Notes: generated by a model not told the origin, from the sequence alone. A DNA stretch of 64,000 bases from Streptomyces thermolilacinus SPC6 (GCF_000478605.2 NZ_ASHX02000001.1:4727001-4791000), one strand, 5' to 3'; shown: positions 41,718 to 49,980, counted from the stretch's first letter. Numbers and translations are program-made.

Positions 41718-41768
41718 ATGTGCGCCCGCCGCGCCCGCCGCGCCCGCCGCCGCCGCGCCCGCGCCGGG
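41718..41768. repeat. Low-complexity GCCCGCCGC repeat
   Basis: Repeated GCGCCCGCC and GCC triplets between nadE and the stop of the multicopper oxidase gene. Non-coding, no other signal seen. Confidence 0.6.
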
Positions 41769-41769
41769 C

Positions 41770-43467
41770 CTACTTCCGGTAGCCCAGGACCGTCATCATG
41801 CCCGCCTCCGCGTGGTACACGTTGTGGCAGTGCAGCATCCACAGCCCCGGGTTGTCGGCGTCGAAGTCCACCGACAGCTTCTCGCCGGGCAGGATCACGG
41901 CCGTGTCCTTGCGCGGCCCGCCGGGGCCTCCCAGTGCGAACGTGTGGCCGTGCAGGTGCAGCGGGTGCCACATCTCCGTCGCGTTGGTGAACACCAGCCG
42001 CACCCGCTCGCCCGCCCTCACCGGGTGCCGCTGGTCCGCCGTGTACGGCTTGCCGTCGAACGCCCAGTCGTACGCGGCCATCCCGCCGGTCAGCCGGATC
42101 GCCACCGTACGGTCAGGGGTGCGGGCCTTCAGGGCCACCGGCCCGGCCGCCTCCAGCCGGGCGGCGGTCAGCACCGGCCCGTCCAGCTCCCTGGGGCGGA
42201 CACGAGCGCCGGGCGCCGCGCCCTTGCCGGTCCGCAGCACCGCCAGCGCGGCGGCCTTCTTGCCCTCGGCGGCGGCCACCAGCGGGAACACCCCGTCCCC
42301 GGCGGTCACCACCACGTCGTACCGCTCGCCCATGCCGATCAGCAGCGCGCCGGTCTCGGCGGGCCGGACCGGGAAGCCGTCCGTGTGGGTCACCGTCATG
42401 CGGTGGCCGCCGAGCGCGACGCGGAAGGCCGTGTCGCCGCCCGCGTTGACGATCCGCAGCCGTACCCGGCCGCCCGGCCTGGCGCGGAACTCCGAAGGGG
42501 AGTGTGGCGTACGGCCGTTGACCAGGTAGTACGGGTAGGCCACATCGCCCGCGTCACCGCCGAGCAGGTCGCTGGTGGCGCCCATCACCATCCGGGAGGG
42601 TCCGCCGGAGGCGGCGGGCGACGGGGACGCCCCGGCCTCGTGGCCCGCGTGCCCCTCGTGGCCGCCGGAACCGCTTCCGCCGCCGGCCGAGTGCCCCTCG
42701 TGGCCGCCTCCGTGCGCGCCCCCGTGGCCGCCGCCCATGCCGCGGCTCAGCTCGGCCAGTACGGCGTCCGGGGTGGAGCCGTCCACGCCGTCCAGCCAGT
42801 CGTCCAGCACGACGACCCACTCCGCGTCGTACGCCAGCGGTTCCTTCGGGTCCTCCACGATCAGCGGCGCGTACAGACCCCGGTCCTGCTGGGTGCCCGA
42901 GTGCGGGTGGAACCAGTACGTGCCCGGGTGCGGCACCGCGAACCGGTACGTGAACTCCGTGCCGGGCGCGATGTCCCGCTGGGTCAGGCCGGGCACCCCG
43001 TCCATGTCGTTGCGCAGCGCCAGGCCGTGCCAGTGCAGGGACGTCGCCCGCGGCAGGTGGTTGGCGAGCGTCAGCGCCAGCGTGTCGCCCGCCGTGACCC
43101 GCACCTCCTTGCCGGGCAGCTCCCCGTCGTACGCCCAGGACCGCACCGTACGGCCCGCGCCCAGGTCGAACGTGGCGGCCGTGGCGGTGACGCGGACGGT
43201 ACGGACCGGGCCCTTGCCGCGCGCGGCCTCGGCGGCGGCGACCTCGGGCCCGTCCGGGGCGACGAACCCCTGCGGGGCGGTGGACGCGGCCGGTGCTCCG
43301 TGCCCGCCGTGGGACGAGCCGCCCGAGCCCGTGCAGGCGGAGAGGGCGGCCGTACCGGCGACGGCGAGACCCGCGCCGAGGAGGGCGCGGCGGGACGGGG
43401 GAGGGGACGGGGTGCGGGCCTGGTCCTCGGCCCGGGGGCCGGGCGGGGGTGTGCGGAGTTCACGCAT
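41770..43467 (-). CDS. Multicopper oxidase (CopA/CueO-like), Tat lipoprotein with His-rich insert
   Basis: A 565-residue exported oxidase, probably oxidising Cu(I) for copper tolerance. The signal has Arg26-Arg27 and the lipobox LSAC (Cys45). All four copper-binding motifs are present: HWHG (145-148), HPHS (187-190), WHPLHLHGH (near 498) and HCHNVYH with Met at the end (546-558). Between domains 1 and 2, residues 245-278 form a Gly/His-rich insert with seven His, likely to bind extra copper. Start ATG at 43467 with GAGGTG 9 bases upstream; the frame begins at a GTG just inside that site. Follows the DUF6153 gene under a CsoR-type operator. Confidence 0.93.
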   Translation of the reverse strand: MRELRTPPPGPRAEDQARTPSPPPSRRALLGAGLAVAGTAALSACTGSGGSSHGGHGAPAASTAPQGFVAPDGPEVAAAEAARGKGPVRTVRVTATAATFDLGAGRTVRSWAYDGELPGKEVRVTAGDTLALTLANHLPRATSLHWHGLALRNDMDGVPGLTQRDIAPGTEFTYRFAVPHPGTYWFHPHSGTQQDRGLYAPLIVEDPKEPLAYDAEWVVVLDDWLDGVDGSTPDAVLAELSRGMGGGHGGAHGGGHEGHSAGGGSGSGGHEGHAGHEAGASPSPAASGGPSRMVMGATSDLLGGDAGDVAYPYYLVNGRTPHSPSEFRARPGGRVRLRIVNAGGDTAFRVALGGHRMTVTHTDGFPVRPAETGALLIGMGERYDVVVTAGDGVFPLVAAAEGKKAAALAVLRTGKGAAPGARVRPRELDGPVLTAARLEAAGPVALKARTPDRTVAIRLTGGMAAYDWAFDGKPYTADQRHPVRAGERVRLVFTNATEMWHPLHLHGHTFALGGPGGPRKDTAVILPGEKLSVDFDADNPGLWMLHCHNVYHAEAGMMTVLGYRK

Positions 43468-43581
43468 GACGAAGAACACCTCGTATCGGTGTGAAGTGGT
43501 ACGGATCAGGAAGACGCCGGGCGCCGTGCGGGCGCGCCGGGGCAGCGGGGGGACACGGGCGGGTGCCGTGTCGCGCCGCTT

Positions 43582-44061
43582 CTAGATCCGCAACACCGAG
43601 AGTTCCGCGAGGGCCACGCGCAGGGGCGTCGGCGGGGGCGGGTGCCACAGGGCGCCGGGTACCCACCGGACGGCGGAACCCGCGTCCGGGCCGCGTACCG
43701 TACGACGGCCGCGCCGCGGCAGCCGCAGCGCGCCCAGCCCGGCCAGGCCGAAGCCCGCCGAACCGATCAGCGCCAGGCACATCGAGGCCGCATCCAAACC
43801 GCTCAGCGGCGCGTCTTCAGGGGCGACAGGCGCCGGGGCCCCGTGCGCGGTCGCGTGCCCGTGTGACTCCGAGAGCTCCCAGGAATCCGCCGGGGACGCC
43901 GGGCCGTGCGCGGGCGCCGCCACCGAGTGCGCACCCGCATGCTCCGAAGGATGGCCCCACGTGTGCATCGTCACGATGCCGAACAGCAGGGCGGCGAGCA
44001 GCACGAGCTGCCCGTACCGCGACGCGCCCCCGGCACGCCGCACCCTCACCCTGGCGACCAT
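43582..44061 (-). CDS. DUF6153-family membrane protein, copper-associated
   Basis: A 159-residue protein with a membrane helix near the N-terminus (YGQLVLLAALLFGIVTMHTWG), a His-rich extracytoplasmic middle (HPSEHAGAHSVAAPAHG, SHGHATAHG), a second hydrophobic helix (MCLALIGSAGFGLAGLGALRL) and the short conserved-looking end LAELSVLRI. The His-rich loop and position before the oxidase suggest copper binding outside the cell. It lies first in a transcript with the oxidase gene. Start at ATG 44061, with TAGGCT 7 bases upstream, overlapped by the CsoR-type operator. Confidence 0.85.
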   Translation of the reverse strand: MVARVRVRRAGGASRYGQLVLLAALLFGIVTMHTWGHPSEHAGAHSVAAPAHGPASPADSWELSESHGHATAHGAPAPVAPEDAPLSGLDAASMCLALIGSAGFGLAGLGALRLPRRGRRTVRGPDAGSAVRWVPGALWHPPPPTPLRVALAELSVLRI

Positions 44062-44884
44062 GCTCCGCAGCCTACCCCTCCGGGGTACCGCCGGTGCGGG
44101 CGCCCGGCGGGACGACGACGGCACGCGGGGCGCCGGCGGGGCGCGTCGGCCCTCGTGGGCGCGAGACGGGGCCGCGCGTGAGGAACGCGGGCGCGGCGGC
44201 GGCGCGCCAGGGCCGTTCGGGGCGGTCCTGATCGTGCTGGGCGCCCTCGCGTACAGCGTCTGGCTCCTGGAACTGCCGCTCGCCGCCGGCCTGGACCCCG
44301 TCCAGTCGTACGTCAGCGAACTGGCAGCCACCGACCAGCCGCTCGGCGCCCTGTTCCGCACCGCCGACCTGGTCGCGGGCGTCCTGCTGCTGGCCGCCGC
44401 GCTGCCCCCGCTGGCCGCCGCCCGGCGCCGGTTCTGGGCGGCCACCGGATGGGCGGCGCTCGCCCTGTTCGGCGCGGCCACCGCCGTCGACTCCCGGCTG
44501 CCGCTCAGCTGCGCGCCCACCGCCGACACCGCGTGCGCGGCCCGCGAGGACGCAGGTCTCGTCCCGTTCACCCACGCCGCCCACGCCGTGAGCTCCGGCC
44601 TCGCGATGGTCGGCGCGGTCACGGCGGTCGTCGCGCTCACCGTCGCCGCCCGCCGCTACGGCTGGTGGCCGCCCCTCGCCCGTACGGGGCCCGTCCTCGT
44701 GGTCCTGGAGCTGGCCGCCACCGCGTGGACGCTCGTGGCGGTCGCCGCGTTCGAGGCCGGGCGCGGCCACTGGGCGCTCGGCGCGGGCCAGCGCGCGCAA
44801 CTCCTGCTGGTGGCGGTGTGGCTGCTGCTCCTGGCGTGGAGCCTGCGGGCGGGACGGGCCACCCGGACGGGGGCGCGGCCGTGA
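44060..44884 (+). CDS. DUF998-type membrane protein
   Basis: A membrane protein with about six hydrophobic segments from residue 58 on (VLIVLGALAYSVWLLEL, ADLVAGVLLLAAALPPLAAA, AALALFGAATAVDSR and others), with the PVQSYVSELAA and CAPTADTAC features of the DUF998 group; role unknown. The start is uncertain: the only in-frame ATG near the first helix is 44060, which overlaps the divergent DUF6153 ATG by two bases and has no binding site, and 50 residues of Arg/Gly-rich sequence follow before the first helix. A GTG within that helix (about 44228) is an unlikely alternative. Its stop lies at the start of a tandem duplication. Confidence 0.7.
   Translation: MLRSLPLRGTAGAGARRDDDGTRGAGGARRPSWARDGAAREERGRGGGAPGPFGAVLIVLGALAYSVWLLELPLAAGLDPVQSYVSELAATDQPLGALFRTADLVAGVLLLAAALPPLAAARRRFWAATGWAALALFGAATAVDSRLPLSCAPTADTACAAREDAGLVPFTHAAHAVSSGLAMVGAVTAVVALTVAARRYGWWPPLARTGPVLVVLELAATAWTLVAVAAFEAGRGHWALGAGQRAQLLLVAVWLLLLAWSLRAGRATRTGARP
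44069..44087 (-). promoter_or_regulatory. CsoR-type copper operator overlapping the -10 of DUF6153-oxidase operon
   Basis: TACCCC-TCC-GGGGTA (44073-44087) is a perfect inverted repeat matching the CsoR operator pattern of actinobacteria. On the minus strand its end overlaps TAGGCT (44074-44069), a -10 hexamer 7 bases before the ATG. Bound CsoR would block the promoter; copper would release it. Confidence 0.75.
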
Positions 44885-45030
44885 GCCGGGAGCGGTCGGC
44901 GGGCCCGCGTGCGGCCGGCCGCCGGGGGCGGGACCCGGACAGGCGCGCTCCCGTGAGCCGGGGGCGGGTCACCCGCACGGGGCCGCGCCGGTGAGCCGGG
45001 GGCGGTCGGCGGGCCCCGGTGCGGCCGTGG
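44849..45030. repeat. Imperfect 110-base tandem duplication at a gene junction
   Basis: The segment around GTGAGCCGGGAGCGGTCGGC (44881) recurs at 44991 as GTGAGCCGGGGGCGGTCGGC, including the sequence before it (CACCCG-ACGGGG-CGCG). A shorter copy of GTGAGCCGGGGGCGG occurs at 44953. The duplication covers the end of the DUF998 gene and the start of the hydrolase gene, giving three possible GTG starts. Confidence 0.7.
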
Positions 45031-45920
45031 GCCGGGCGGTCGCGGACCGGGCGGTCGTGGGGGTGGGGAGCCGGTTCGTACGGATCGGGGGCGTGCCGCA
45101 CCACGTGGTCGTCGAGGGCTCCGGCCCGGTGTGCGTGCTGAGCGCCGGGCTCGCGCTGTGCTGGTTCGACTGGGACCCGGTCGTGCCGCTGCTGGCCCCG
45201 CACCGCACGGTCGTCCGCTTCGACCGGCCGGGGCACGGGCTGAGCGGCCCCGCCCGCACGGCGCCGACCGCGCGGGGCGAGGCGCACCGGATCGCCGCCC
45301 TGCTGGACGCGCTCGGCATGGGCGGTGAGCGGGCGACGGTCGTCGGACACTCCCTGGCCGGGTTCCACGCGGAGGCGTTCGCGCGGCTGTACCCGGCGCG
45401 TACGGCCGCGCTGGTCCTGGCGGACGCGTCCGCGGAGGAGGCCGCTCGGATGCCGGGTGCGCGGGCCGCCGCCCTGCGCACGGCCGCGGCGCGGGCCACC
45501 GGGGCGGTGCTCGCCGCCGCGGGCGTGCCGGCCGCGCTGGGCCCGTACGCCCGCCGCGCGCTGGTCCGCCTGTCCCGTGCGGGGTACGCGCCGGACCCGG
45601 CCCGCCCCGAGGCGGTACGCCGCTGCTACCGGGGCCGCCGCGCGCTGGACGGCGCCCTGCTGGAGAACGCCCACTACCGGGCCGTCGCCGCCGGGCTCCT
45701 CGCCCTGCGCGCCCGGCACCCGCTGCCCGGGGCGCTGCCGGTCACCGTGCTGGCCGCCCCCGACTCCCCGGACGGCACCGACCGCTGGACGGCCCGCCAA
45801 CGGGCGCTCGCCGCCGCCCTGGACGCCCGCCTCGCCCTCGTCCCCGACGCGGGGCACCTGATCATGCTGGACCGCCCCGGCGCGGTGGCCGGGGCGGTCC
45901 TCCACCCGCCGGGCCGGTGA
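44991..45920 (+). CDS. Alpha/beta-hydrolase fold protein
   Basis: A 309-residue alpha/beta hydrolase. Nucleophile elbow VVGHSLAGFHAE (Ser about residue 117), oxyanion region LSAGLALCWFDWDPV, acid FDRPGHGLSGPA loop and final His in VPDAGHLIMLDRP are in order. Substrate unknown. Start is GTG at 44991; the same sequence context occurs at 44881 because of a tandem duplication, and the reading from 44881 ends at 44994, so it does not extend this protein. Before the duplication the gene was probably coupled to the DUF998 gene by a GTGA overlap. Confidence 0.85.
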   Translation: MSRGRSAGPGAAVGRAVADRAVVGVGSRFVRIGGVPHHVVVEGSGPVCVLSAGLALCWFDWDPVVPLLAPHRTVVRFDRPGHGLSGPARTAPTARGEAHRIAALLDALGMGGERATVVGHSLAGFHAEAFARLYPARTAALVLADASAEEAARMPGARAAALRTAAARATGAVLAAAGVPAALGPYARRALVRLSRAGYAPDPARPEAVRRCYRGRRALDGALLENAHYRAVAAGLLALRARHPLPGALPVTVLAAPDSPDGTDRWTARQRALAAALDARLALVPDAGHLIMLDRPGAVAGAVLHPPGR

Positions 45921-45949
45921 GGCCGGCGGGGGCGTGGCGTACGTACGGG

Positions 45950-46369
45950 TCAGGCGCGCGCGTACACGCCCTGGGCGAACTCGGCGACCTGGTCGTCGGG
46001 CAGGTGCCGGGCGAGGTCGGCCTCGCTGATGATGCCGACCAGCCGCTTGTTCTCGATGACCGGGAGGCGCTTGATCTGGTGGCCCCGCATCTCCTGGAGC
46101 ACCTGGTTCACGTCCGCGTTGGCGTCGATCCAGCGGGGGGTGCCCTCGGCGATGTCGCCGCAGGTGACACGGGACGGGTCATGGCCCGCCGCGACGCACT
46201 TGATGACGATGTCGCGGTCCGTGACGATGCCGCAGAGCCGCTCGTTCTCGTCGGCGATGGGCAGCGCGCCCACATTGTGCTCGCGCATCAGCTGCGCGGC
46301 ACGGTCCAGGGTCTCGTGGGCGGGAATCCAGTGGGCCCCGGGGTGCATGATGTCTCGGGCGGTGGTCAT
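45950..46369 (-). CDS. CBS-domain pair protein
   Basis: A 139-residue cytosolic protein made of two CBS motifs (about 8-62 and 72-128), forming one Bateman module that senses adenine nucleotides or related ligands. Typical segments are TLDRAAQLMREHNVGALPIAD, GIVTDRDIVIKCVA, and RLPVIENKRLVGIISEADLA. Such hypoxia- or stress-type CBS proteins (Rv2626c-like) are common in actinobacteria. Start ATG at 46369 has GAGGAA 9 bases upstream. Convergent with the hydrolase gene. Target unknown. Confidence 0.93.
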   Translation of the reverse strand: MTTARDIMHPGAHWIPAHETLDRAAQLMREHNVGALPIADENERLCGIVTDRDIVIKCVAAGHDPSRVTCGDIAEGTPRWIDANADVNQVLQEMRGHQIKRLPVIENKRLVGIISEADLARHLPDDQVAEFAQGVYARA

Positions 46370-46546
46370 GAGGCGCGTTCCTCCGTAAAGGGCATACGTG
46401 GTCTCCCCGAGCCCCTCCATTCTCAACGCGCCCACCCGCCCCCGCGACCGCTGGCGGCCGCCGCGACCGCCTTCGGGAGGCGGCCGCGACGGCCGGTTCC
46501 GGGCCCGCGCGCCGAGCCGTGGCCGGCCGGCGGGGGCCCGTGCGGG

Positions 46547-47413
46547 TCAGCCGCGCGGCTTGGCGCCGCGCTTCGCCAGCAGGTCGGTCATCAGGTTGAT
46601 CTCCGACTGCTGGGCGTCCACCATGCCCTGCGCGAGGTTCCGCTGGACGTCCACGCGGCACGCGTCGGCACAGCCCTGCGCCATGTCCACGCCGCCCTTG
46701 TGGTGGTCGATCATCAGCTGGAGGTACAGCACCTCGGCGGCGACGCCGTCGGCCGAACGCAGCCGCTCCAGCTCGGCCTTGGTGGCCATGCCGGGCATGA
46801 GCGCCCCGCCGTCGGCCACCTGACCGCCCGAGCCGCCCGAGCCGCCACCGCCGTGCGCGGCCCCGTGCCCGCCGTCGTGGCCGCCGTGCGTGTTCCCGTG
46901 ACCGGCCTCGGGCGAGGCGCCGTGACCGTCGTGCGACGAGCCGTGGCCGCCGCCCATCCAGGCCATCGGCTCACGGTCCGGTGCCGTCTTCGGCAGACCC
47001 CACAGGTCGAGCCAGCCCAGCATCATGCCGCGCTGGTTCGCCTGCGTGTTGGCGATGTCGTACGCCAGGCGGCGCACCTCGTCGTCGTCCGTGCGGTCCC
47101 GCACGATGAACGACATCTCCACCGCCTGCTGGTGGTGCACCGACATGTCCCGGGCGAACCCGGCGTCCGCCGAGTCGTCGCCCGGCACGGCGGCTGCCGA
47201 CGCCGAGGAGCCCCCGCCGTCCCGGCCCAGCGCCGTGAGCGTGGCCCAGCCCGCGAACAGCAGCGCCAGGACCACCACCCCCGCCGCGAGCCACAACGTC
47301 CGGCCGCCCGGGCCCGTACGGGTGACGACCACCCCGGCCGCCTCCGCCTCCGGGCCCGCCTCCGGACCTTCCTCCGGACCCGACCCGGGCTCCGGCTCCG
47401 TACGGGAGGTCAC
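46547..47413 (-). CDS. DUF305 protein with His-rich insert, copper-associated
   Basis: A 288-residue membrane-anchored DUF305 (ferritin-like four-helix) protein. One helix at residues 37-62 anchors it; the domain has the two HHxxAVxM-type motifs HHQQAVEM (93-100) and HHKGGVDM (237-244). Between them, residues 157-187 form a Gly/His stretch with eight His, much like that in the multicopper oxidase of this island. DUF305 proteins often accompany copper resistance genes. Start GTG at 47413 overlaps the DUF3105 stop (GTGA), so translation is coupled. Confidence 0.9.
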   Translation of the reverse strand: MTSRTEPEPGSGPEEGPEAGPEAEAAGVVVTRTGPGGRTLWLAAGVVVLALLFAGWATLTALGRDGGGSSASAAAVPGDDSADAGFARDMSVHHQQAVEMSFIVRDRTDDDEVRRLAYDIANTQANQRGMMLGWLDLWGLPKTAPDREPMAWMGGGHGSSHDGHGASPEAGHGNTHGGHDGGHGAAHGGGGSGGSGGQVADGGALMPGMATKAELERLRSADGVAAEVLYLQLMIDHHKGGVDMAQGCADACRVDVQRNLAQGMVDAQQSEINLMTDLLAKRGAKPRG

Positions 47414-48069
47414 TTCTTCGTCATCCCGTTCAGCCCGCCCGTGCACGCCGCGCCCGGCTCCGGCGTCTGCGGGCCCTGCACGTACTTGGTGAAGAACTGG
47501 TTCACGCGCGGGTCGTCGGCGTCGTCCACGGTGACCTGCTTGCCCCACGCCGACAGCATGATCGCGCCGGCCTGGTCCTTGACCGGGCTCATCATCGTGT
47601 ACGGCGTCCGGGAGACCTTCTTCTCCAGCGCCTCGACCGCGTCCTTCGGCGCCTTGTCGTTGTACGTCACCCACACCGCGCCGTGCTCCAGCGAGTGGAC
47701 GGCGTTCACCTCGGGGACGGGCTCCTTGTAGACGGTGCCGTCACAGTCCATCCACACCTGGTGGTGGTCACCGCCGACCGGCGGCTTCATCGGGTACGCC
47801 ACCGTCTGCGTCACGTGCTCGCGGCCCAGCGTCTTCGCGTCCCAGGTCTTCTCGTCCTTGATGGGGGCCTTGGCGGCGGCCTCCTGCTGCTGCTTCTCCT
47901 TCGACTCCTCGTTGAGCACGTACGCGCCGAAGCCGACGAGACCGGCGACGACGGCGCCGCTCAGCGACAGGGTGATGACGCGCGTGCGGCGCTCGCGGGC
48001 CCGCTCGGCCTTGCGCATCTGCTCTATGCGGGCCCGGCGGTCGGCGGACGAGGAACGGTTGGCGGCCAT
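47410..48069 (-). CDS. DUF3105 membrane protein
   Basis: A 219-residue protein with a charged cytosolic N-terminus (RRARIEQMRKAERARERR), one helix (about 31-52) and an extracytoplasmic DUF3105 domain with PPVGGDHHQVWMDCDG and VHSLEHGAVWVTYN, whose conserved His and Cys suggest metal binding. It is coupled to the DUF305 gene by a four-base overlap, a pairing that is frequent in actinobacteria. ATG at 48069; GAAGGA about 12 bases upstream. A DUF6153-like gene is 108 bases upstream on the same strand. Confidence 0.9.
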   Translation of the reverse strand: MAANRSSSADRRARIEQMRKAERARERRTRVITLSLSGAVVAGLVGFGAYVLNEESKEKQQQEAAAKAPIKDEKTWDAKTLGREHVTQTVAYPMKPPVGGDHHQVWMDCDGTVYKEPVPEVNAVHSLEHGAVWVTYNDKAPKDAVEALEKKVSRTPYTMMSPVKDQAGAIMLSAWGKQVTVDDADDPRVNQFFTKYVQGPQTPEPGAACTGGLNGMTKK

Positions 48070-48177
48070 GGTGAATCGATGTCCTTCTGCGAAAGCGCTC
48101 CCGGTCGGGGGCGCGCGGGGGAAAGGGGGAGCTGACGGGAGAGCCGGCGCCGGCACGGCCGTGCGCCGGGCCGTCCG

Positions 48178-48633
48178 TCAGGTCCGCAGCACCTGAAGGA
48201 CGTGCAGGTCGGGGGCGCGCGGCGGGGCGCGGGTGCCGTCCGCCCGTACCGCCCCGGGCGCGGGGCCGAGCGGGGCGAGCCCGTCCGCGTACAGCGGCGG
48301 GTCCATCGGCGGGACGGTCAGCACCGCCGGGTTCAGCGGCGGGGACAGGCCGCAGTCGCGGTCGTCGTACGGGCAGACGAACCGGCTCCAGACCACCGCG
48401 GCGGGATCGAACGGCAGCGGGTCGGCCACGACGGCCGCACGCGCCGAGGGGTGCCCGGCGGCGGACACGGCGGCGCCGTCCTGGCCGGAGTGCGCCCCGA
48501 GCCCCGCCGAATGGCCCGCCGGGCCGGAACAGAGGTACAGCGCGGCGAGGAGCGTCGCCACGGCGCTCAACAGGGCCATGGGACGCACGATGCGCGCGGG
48601 GCGCGTGTTGCGTATGAGCCGCAGGCCCTCCAT
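48178..48633 (-). CDS. DUF6153-like small membrane protein
   Basis: A 151-residue protein: N-terminal helix MALLSAVATLLAALYLC (about 19-36), then His-containing loops (GHSAGLGAHSGQDG, GHPSARAA), two Cys (VCPYDDRDCG) and a C-terminus HVLQVLRT that recalls the VLRI end of the DUF6153 protein at 43582-44061. Probably a distant copy with the same copper-related role. Start ATG at 48633 with TACCAT 7 bases upstream (leaderless). First gene of the DUF3105-DUF305 module. Confidence 0.7.
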   Translation of the reverse strand: MEGLRLIRNTRPARIVRPMALLSAVATLLAALYLCSGPAGHSAGLGAHSGQDGAAVSAAGHPSARAAVVADPLPFDPAAVVWSRFVCPYDDRDCGLSPPLNPAVLTVPPMDPPLYADGLAPLGPAPGAVRADGTRAPPRAPDLHVLQVLRT

Positions 48634-48640
48634 GGGCGTG

Positions 48641-48664
48641 ATGGTAATCGGCCACCCCCGGGGT
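48641..48664 (-). promoter_or_regulatory. Leaderless -10 and possible second CsoR site
   Basis: On the minus strand TACCAT (48646-48641) ends 7 bases before the ATG at 48633. Eight bases further upstream is ACCCC-C-GGGGT (48654-48664), a palindrome like a CsoR site but with shorter spacing than the one at 44073. Confidence 0.4.
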
Positions 48665-48717
48665 CAGGCCACCCCCCGTCCCCCGGTATCCGGTAGCCCG
48701 CCTCCCGGCCCCTGCCC

Positions 48718-49836
48718 TCAGTCGTCGCGGCTCACCCGCAGGGCCAGCAGCGCCACGTCGTCGGCGATCTCGCCCGTGTACGAGCACACGTCCCGCCACA
48801 CCCACCGCACCAGTGCCACGGGGTCCAGCTCAGCCCGTACGCGCTCGGCCAGCGGGTAGAACTCCCCGTCCGCGTCACGCGCCTCCGTCACCCCGTCCGT
48901 GTGCGCGAGCAGCACGCATGACGAGTCCAGCGGTACGGTCACCGGCTCCGGGGCGGCGAACTCCATCAGTCCAAGGCCCAGCGGCGGGCACGACTCCAGC
49001 TCCACCTCCCGCCCCCCGTCCCGGGTCACGATGAGCGGCGGTGGATGCCCGCAGCTCAGCACCCGCGCCGCCACCTCCCGCCCGGGACGCCCGTCCCCGG
49101 CCTTGCCCTCGTCCCCGGCCTCTCCCGTCTCCCCGGCGGGGAACTCGATCAGCACCGCCGTCGCGAACAGCTCCGTCTCGGCCTGCCGCGCGGAGTCCAC
49201 GACCAGCCGCCGGTCCAGCCGCGCGGCCACCCCGGTCAGCTCCGGCTCGTCCAGCACCGCCTCCCGGAACGTGCCCAGCAGCGCCGCCACCGTCGAGACC
49301 GCCGAGAGGCCGTGCCCCTTCACGTCCGCCACGACCGCCCGCACCCCGTACGGGCTGGACTGCACGTCGTACAGATCGCCGCCGACCAGCGCCGTACGCA
49401 CCGCCGCCCGGTACAGCGCCCCGCACCGCACCGGCCCCACGCGCGGCGGCATCGGAGGCAGCACCGCGTACTGGGCGGCCTCCGCGACCGTCCGCACCGT
49501 CACCAGCTGGGCGTCGCGCCGCCGCCGGGCCCACGCCAGCAGCACGCTCACCGCCCCGATCAGCCCCAGCGCCAGCAGGTCACCGGGGCTCAGATGCTCG
49601 GCCCGCACGCCCGGCACGGCCAGCAGCCCCGTGAGGACGACCGCCACCAGGGCCGTGCCGAGCATCCCGTACGCCAGTGACGCCAGCGGCGGGATCACCG
49701 CGAACGCGAAGCCAAGCTGCACCGTCTCGGGCGTCAGGAGCTGGGCGGTCAGCACGCCCGCCAGCAGCCCCCAGGGCAACGCCCGCAGCCAGCCGGGGGC
49801 ACGGGCGCCGGGCAGTTCCCTCGGGACACGGTCCAT
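48718..49836 (-). CDS. Membrane-bound PP2C (SpoIIE-type) serine phosphatase
   Basis: A 372-residue protein with four N-terminal membrane helices (about 18-110) and a cytosolic SpoIIE/PP2C domain. Metal and catalytic residues appear in LVGGDLYDV, AVVADVKGHGLSA, AHTDGVTEARD and ADDVALLALRV. Such phosphatases usually act on anti-anti-sigma factors in sigma-B-type partner switching; no kinase or anti-sigma gene is adjacent. Start ATG at 49836; longer readings upstream lack support. A Gly/Glu low-complexity loop (about 260-275) interrupts the domain. Confidence 0.9.
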   Translation of the reverse strand: MDRVPRELPGARAPGWLRALPWGLLAGVLTAQLLTPETVQLGFAFAVIPPLASLAYGMLGTALVAVVLTGLLAVPGVRAEHLSPGDLLALGLIGAVSVLLAWARRRRDAQLVTVRTVAEAAQYAVLPPMPPRVGPVRCGALYRAAVRTALVGGDLYDVQSSPYGVRAVVADVKGHGLSAVSTVAALLGTFREAVLDEPELTGVAARLDRRLVVDSARQAETELFATAVLIEFPAGETGEAGDEGKAGDGRPGREVAARVLSCGHPPPLIVTRDGGREVELESCPPLGLGLMEFAAPEPVTVPLDSSCVLLAHTDGVTEARDADGEFYPLAERVRAELDPVALVRWVWRDVCSYTGEIADDVALLALRVSRDD

Positions 49837-49964
49837 GGGGCCCAGTCTGCGCGAAGCCCCCGCCGCCCGCCCCGCGCGCACCGCCGTCCGCGCCACCCGG
49901 CCCTCCGCCCGTACCACCGCCCCTGGCGTTACGTACGCCACAACGTGGCGGGCACTATGGGTTC

Positions 49965-49980
49965 GCAACGCGCACGAAAC
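49965..49980 (+). promoter_or_regulatory. GlnR-box-like half pair upstream of glnA2
   Basis: GCAAC-N6-GAAAC matches the a-b half-site pattern gTnAC-N6-GaAAC of GlnR boxes in all but one position, 46 bases before the start. Only one pair is seen, and to my knowledge glnA2 is not an established GlnR target, so this may be chance. Confidence 0.3.
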
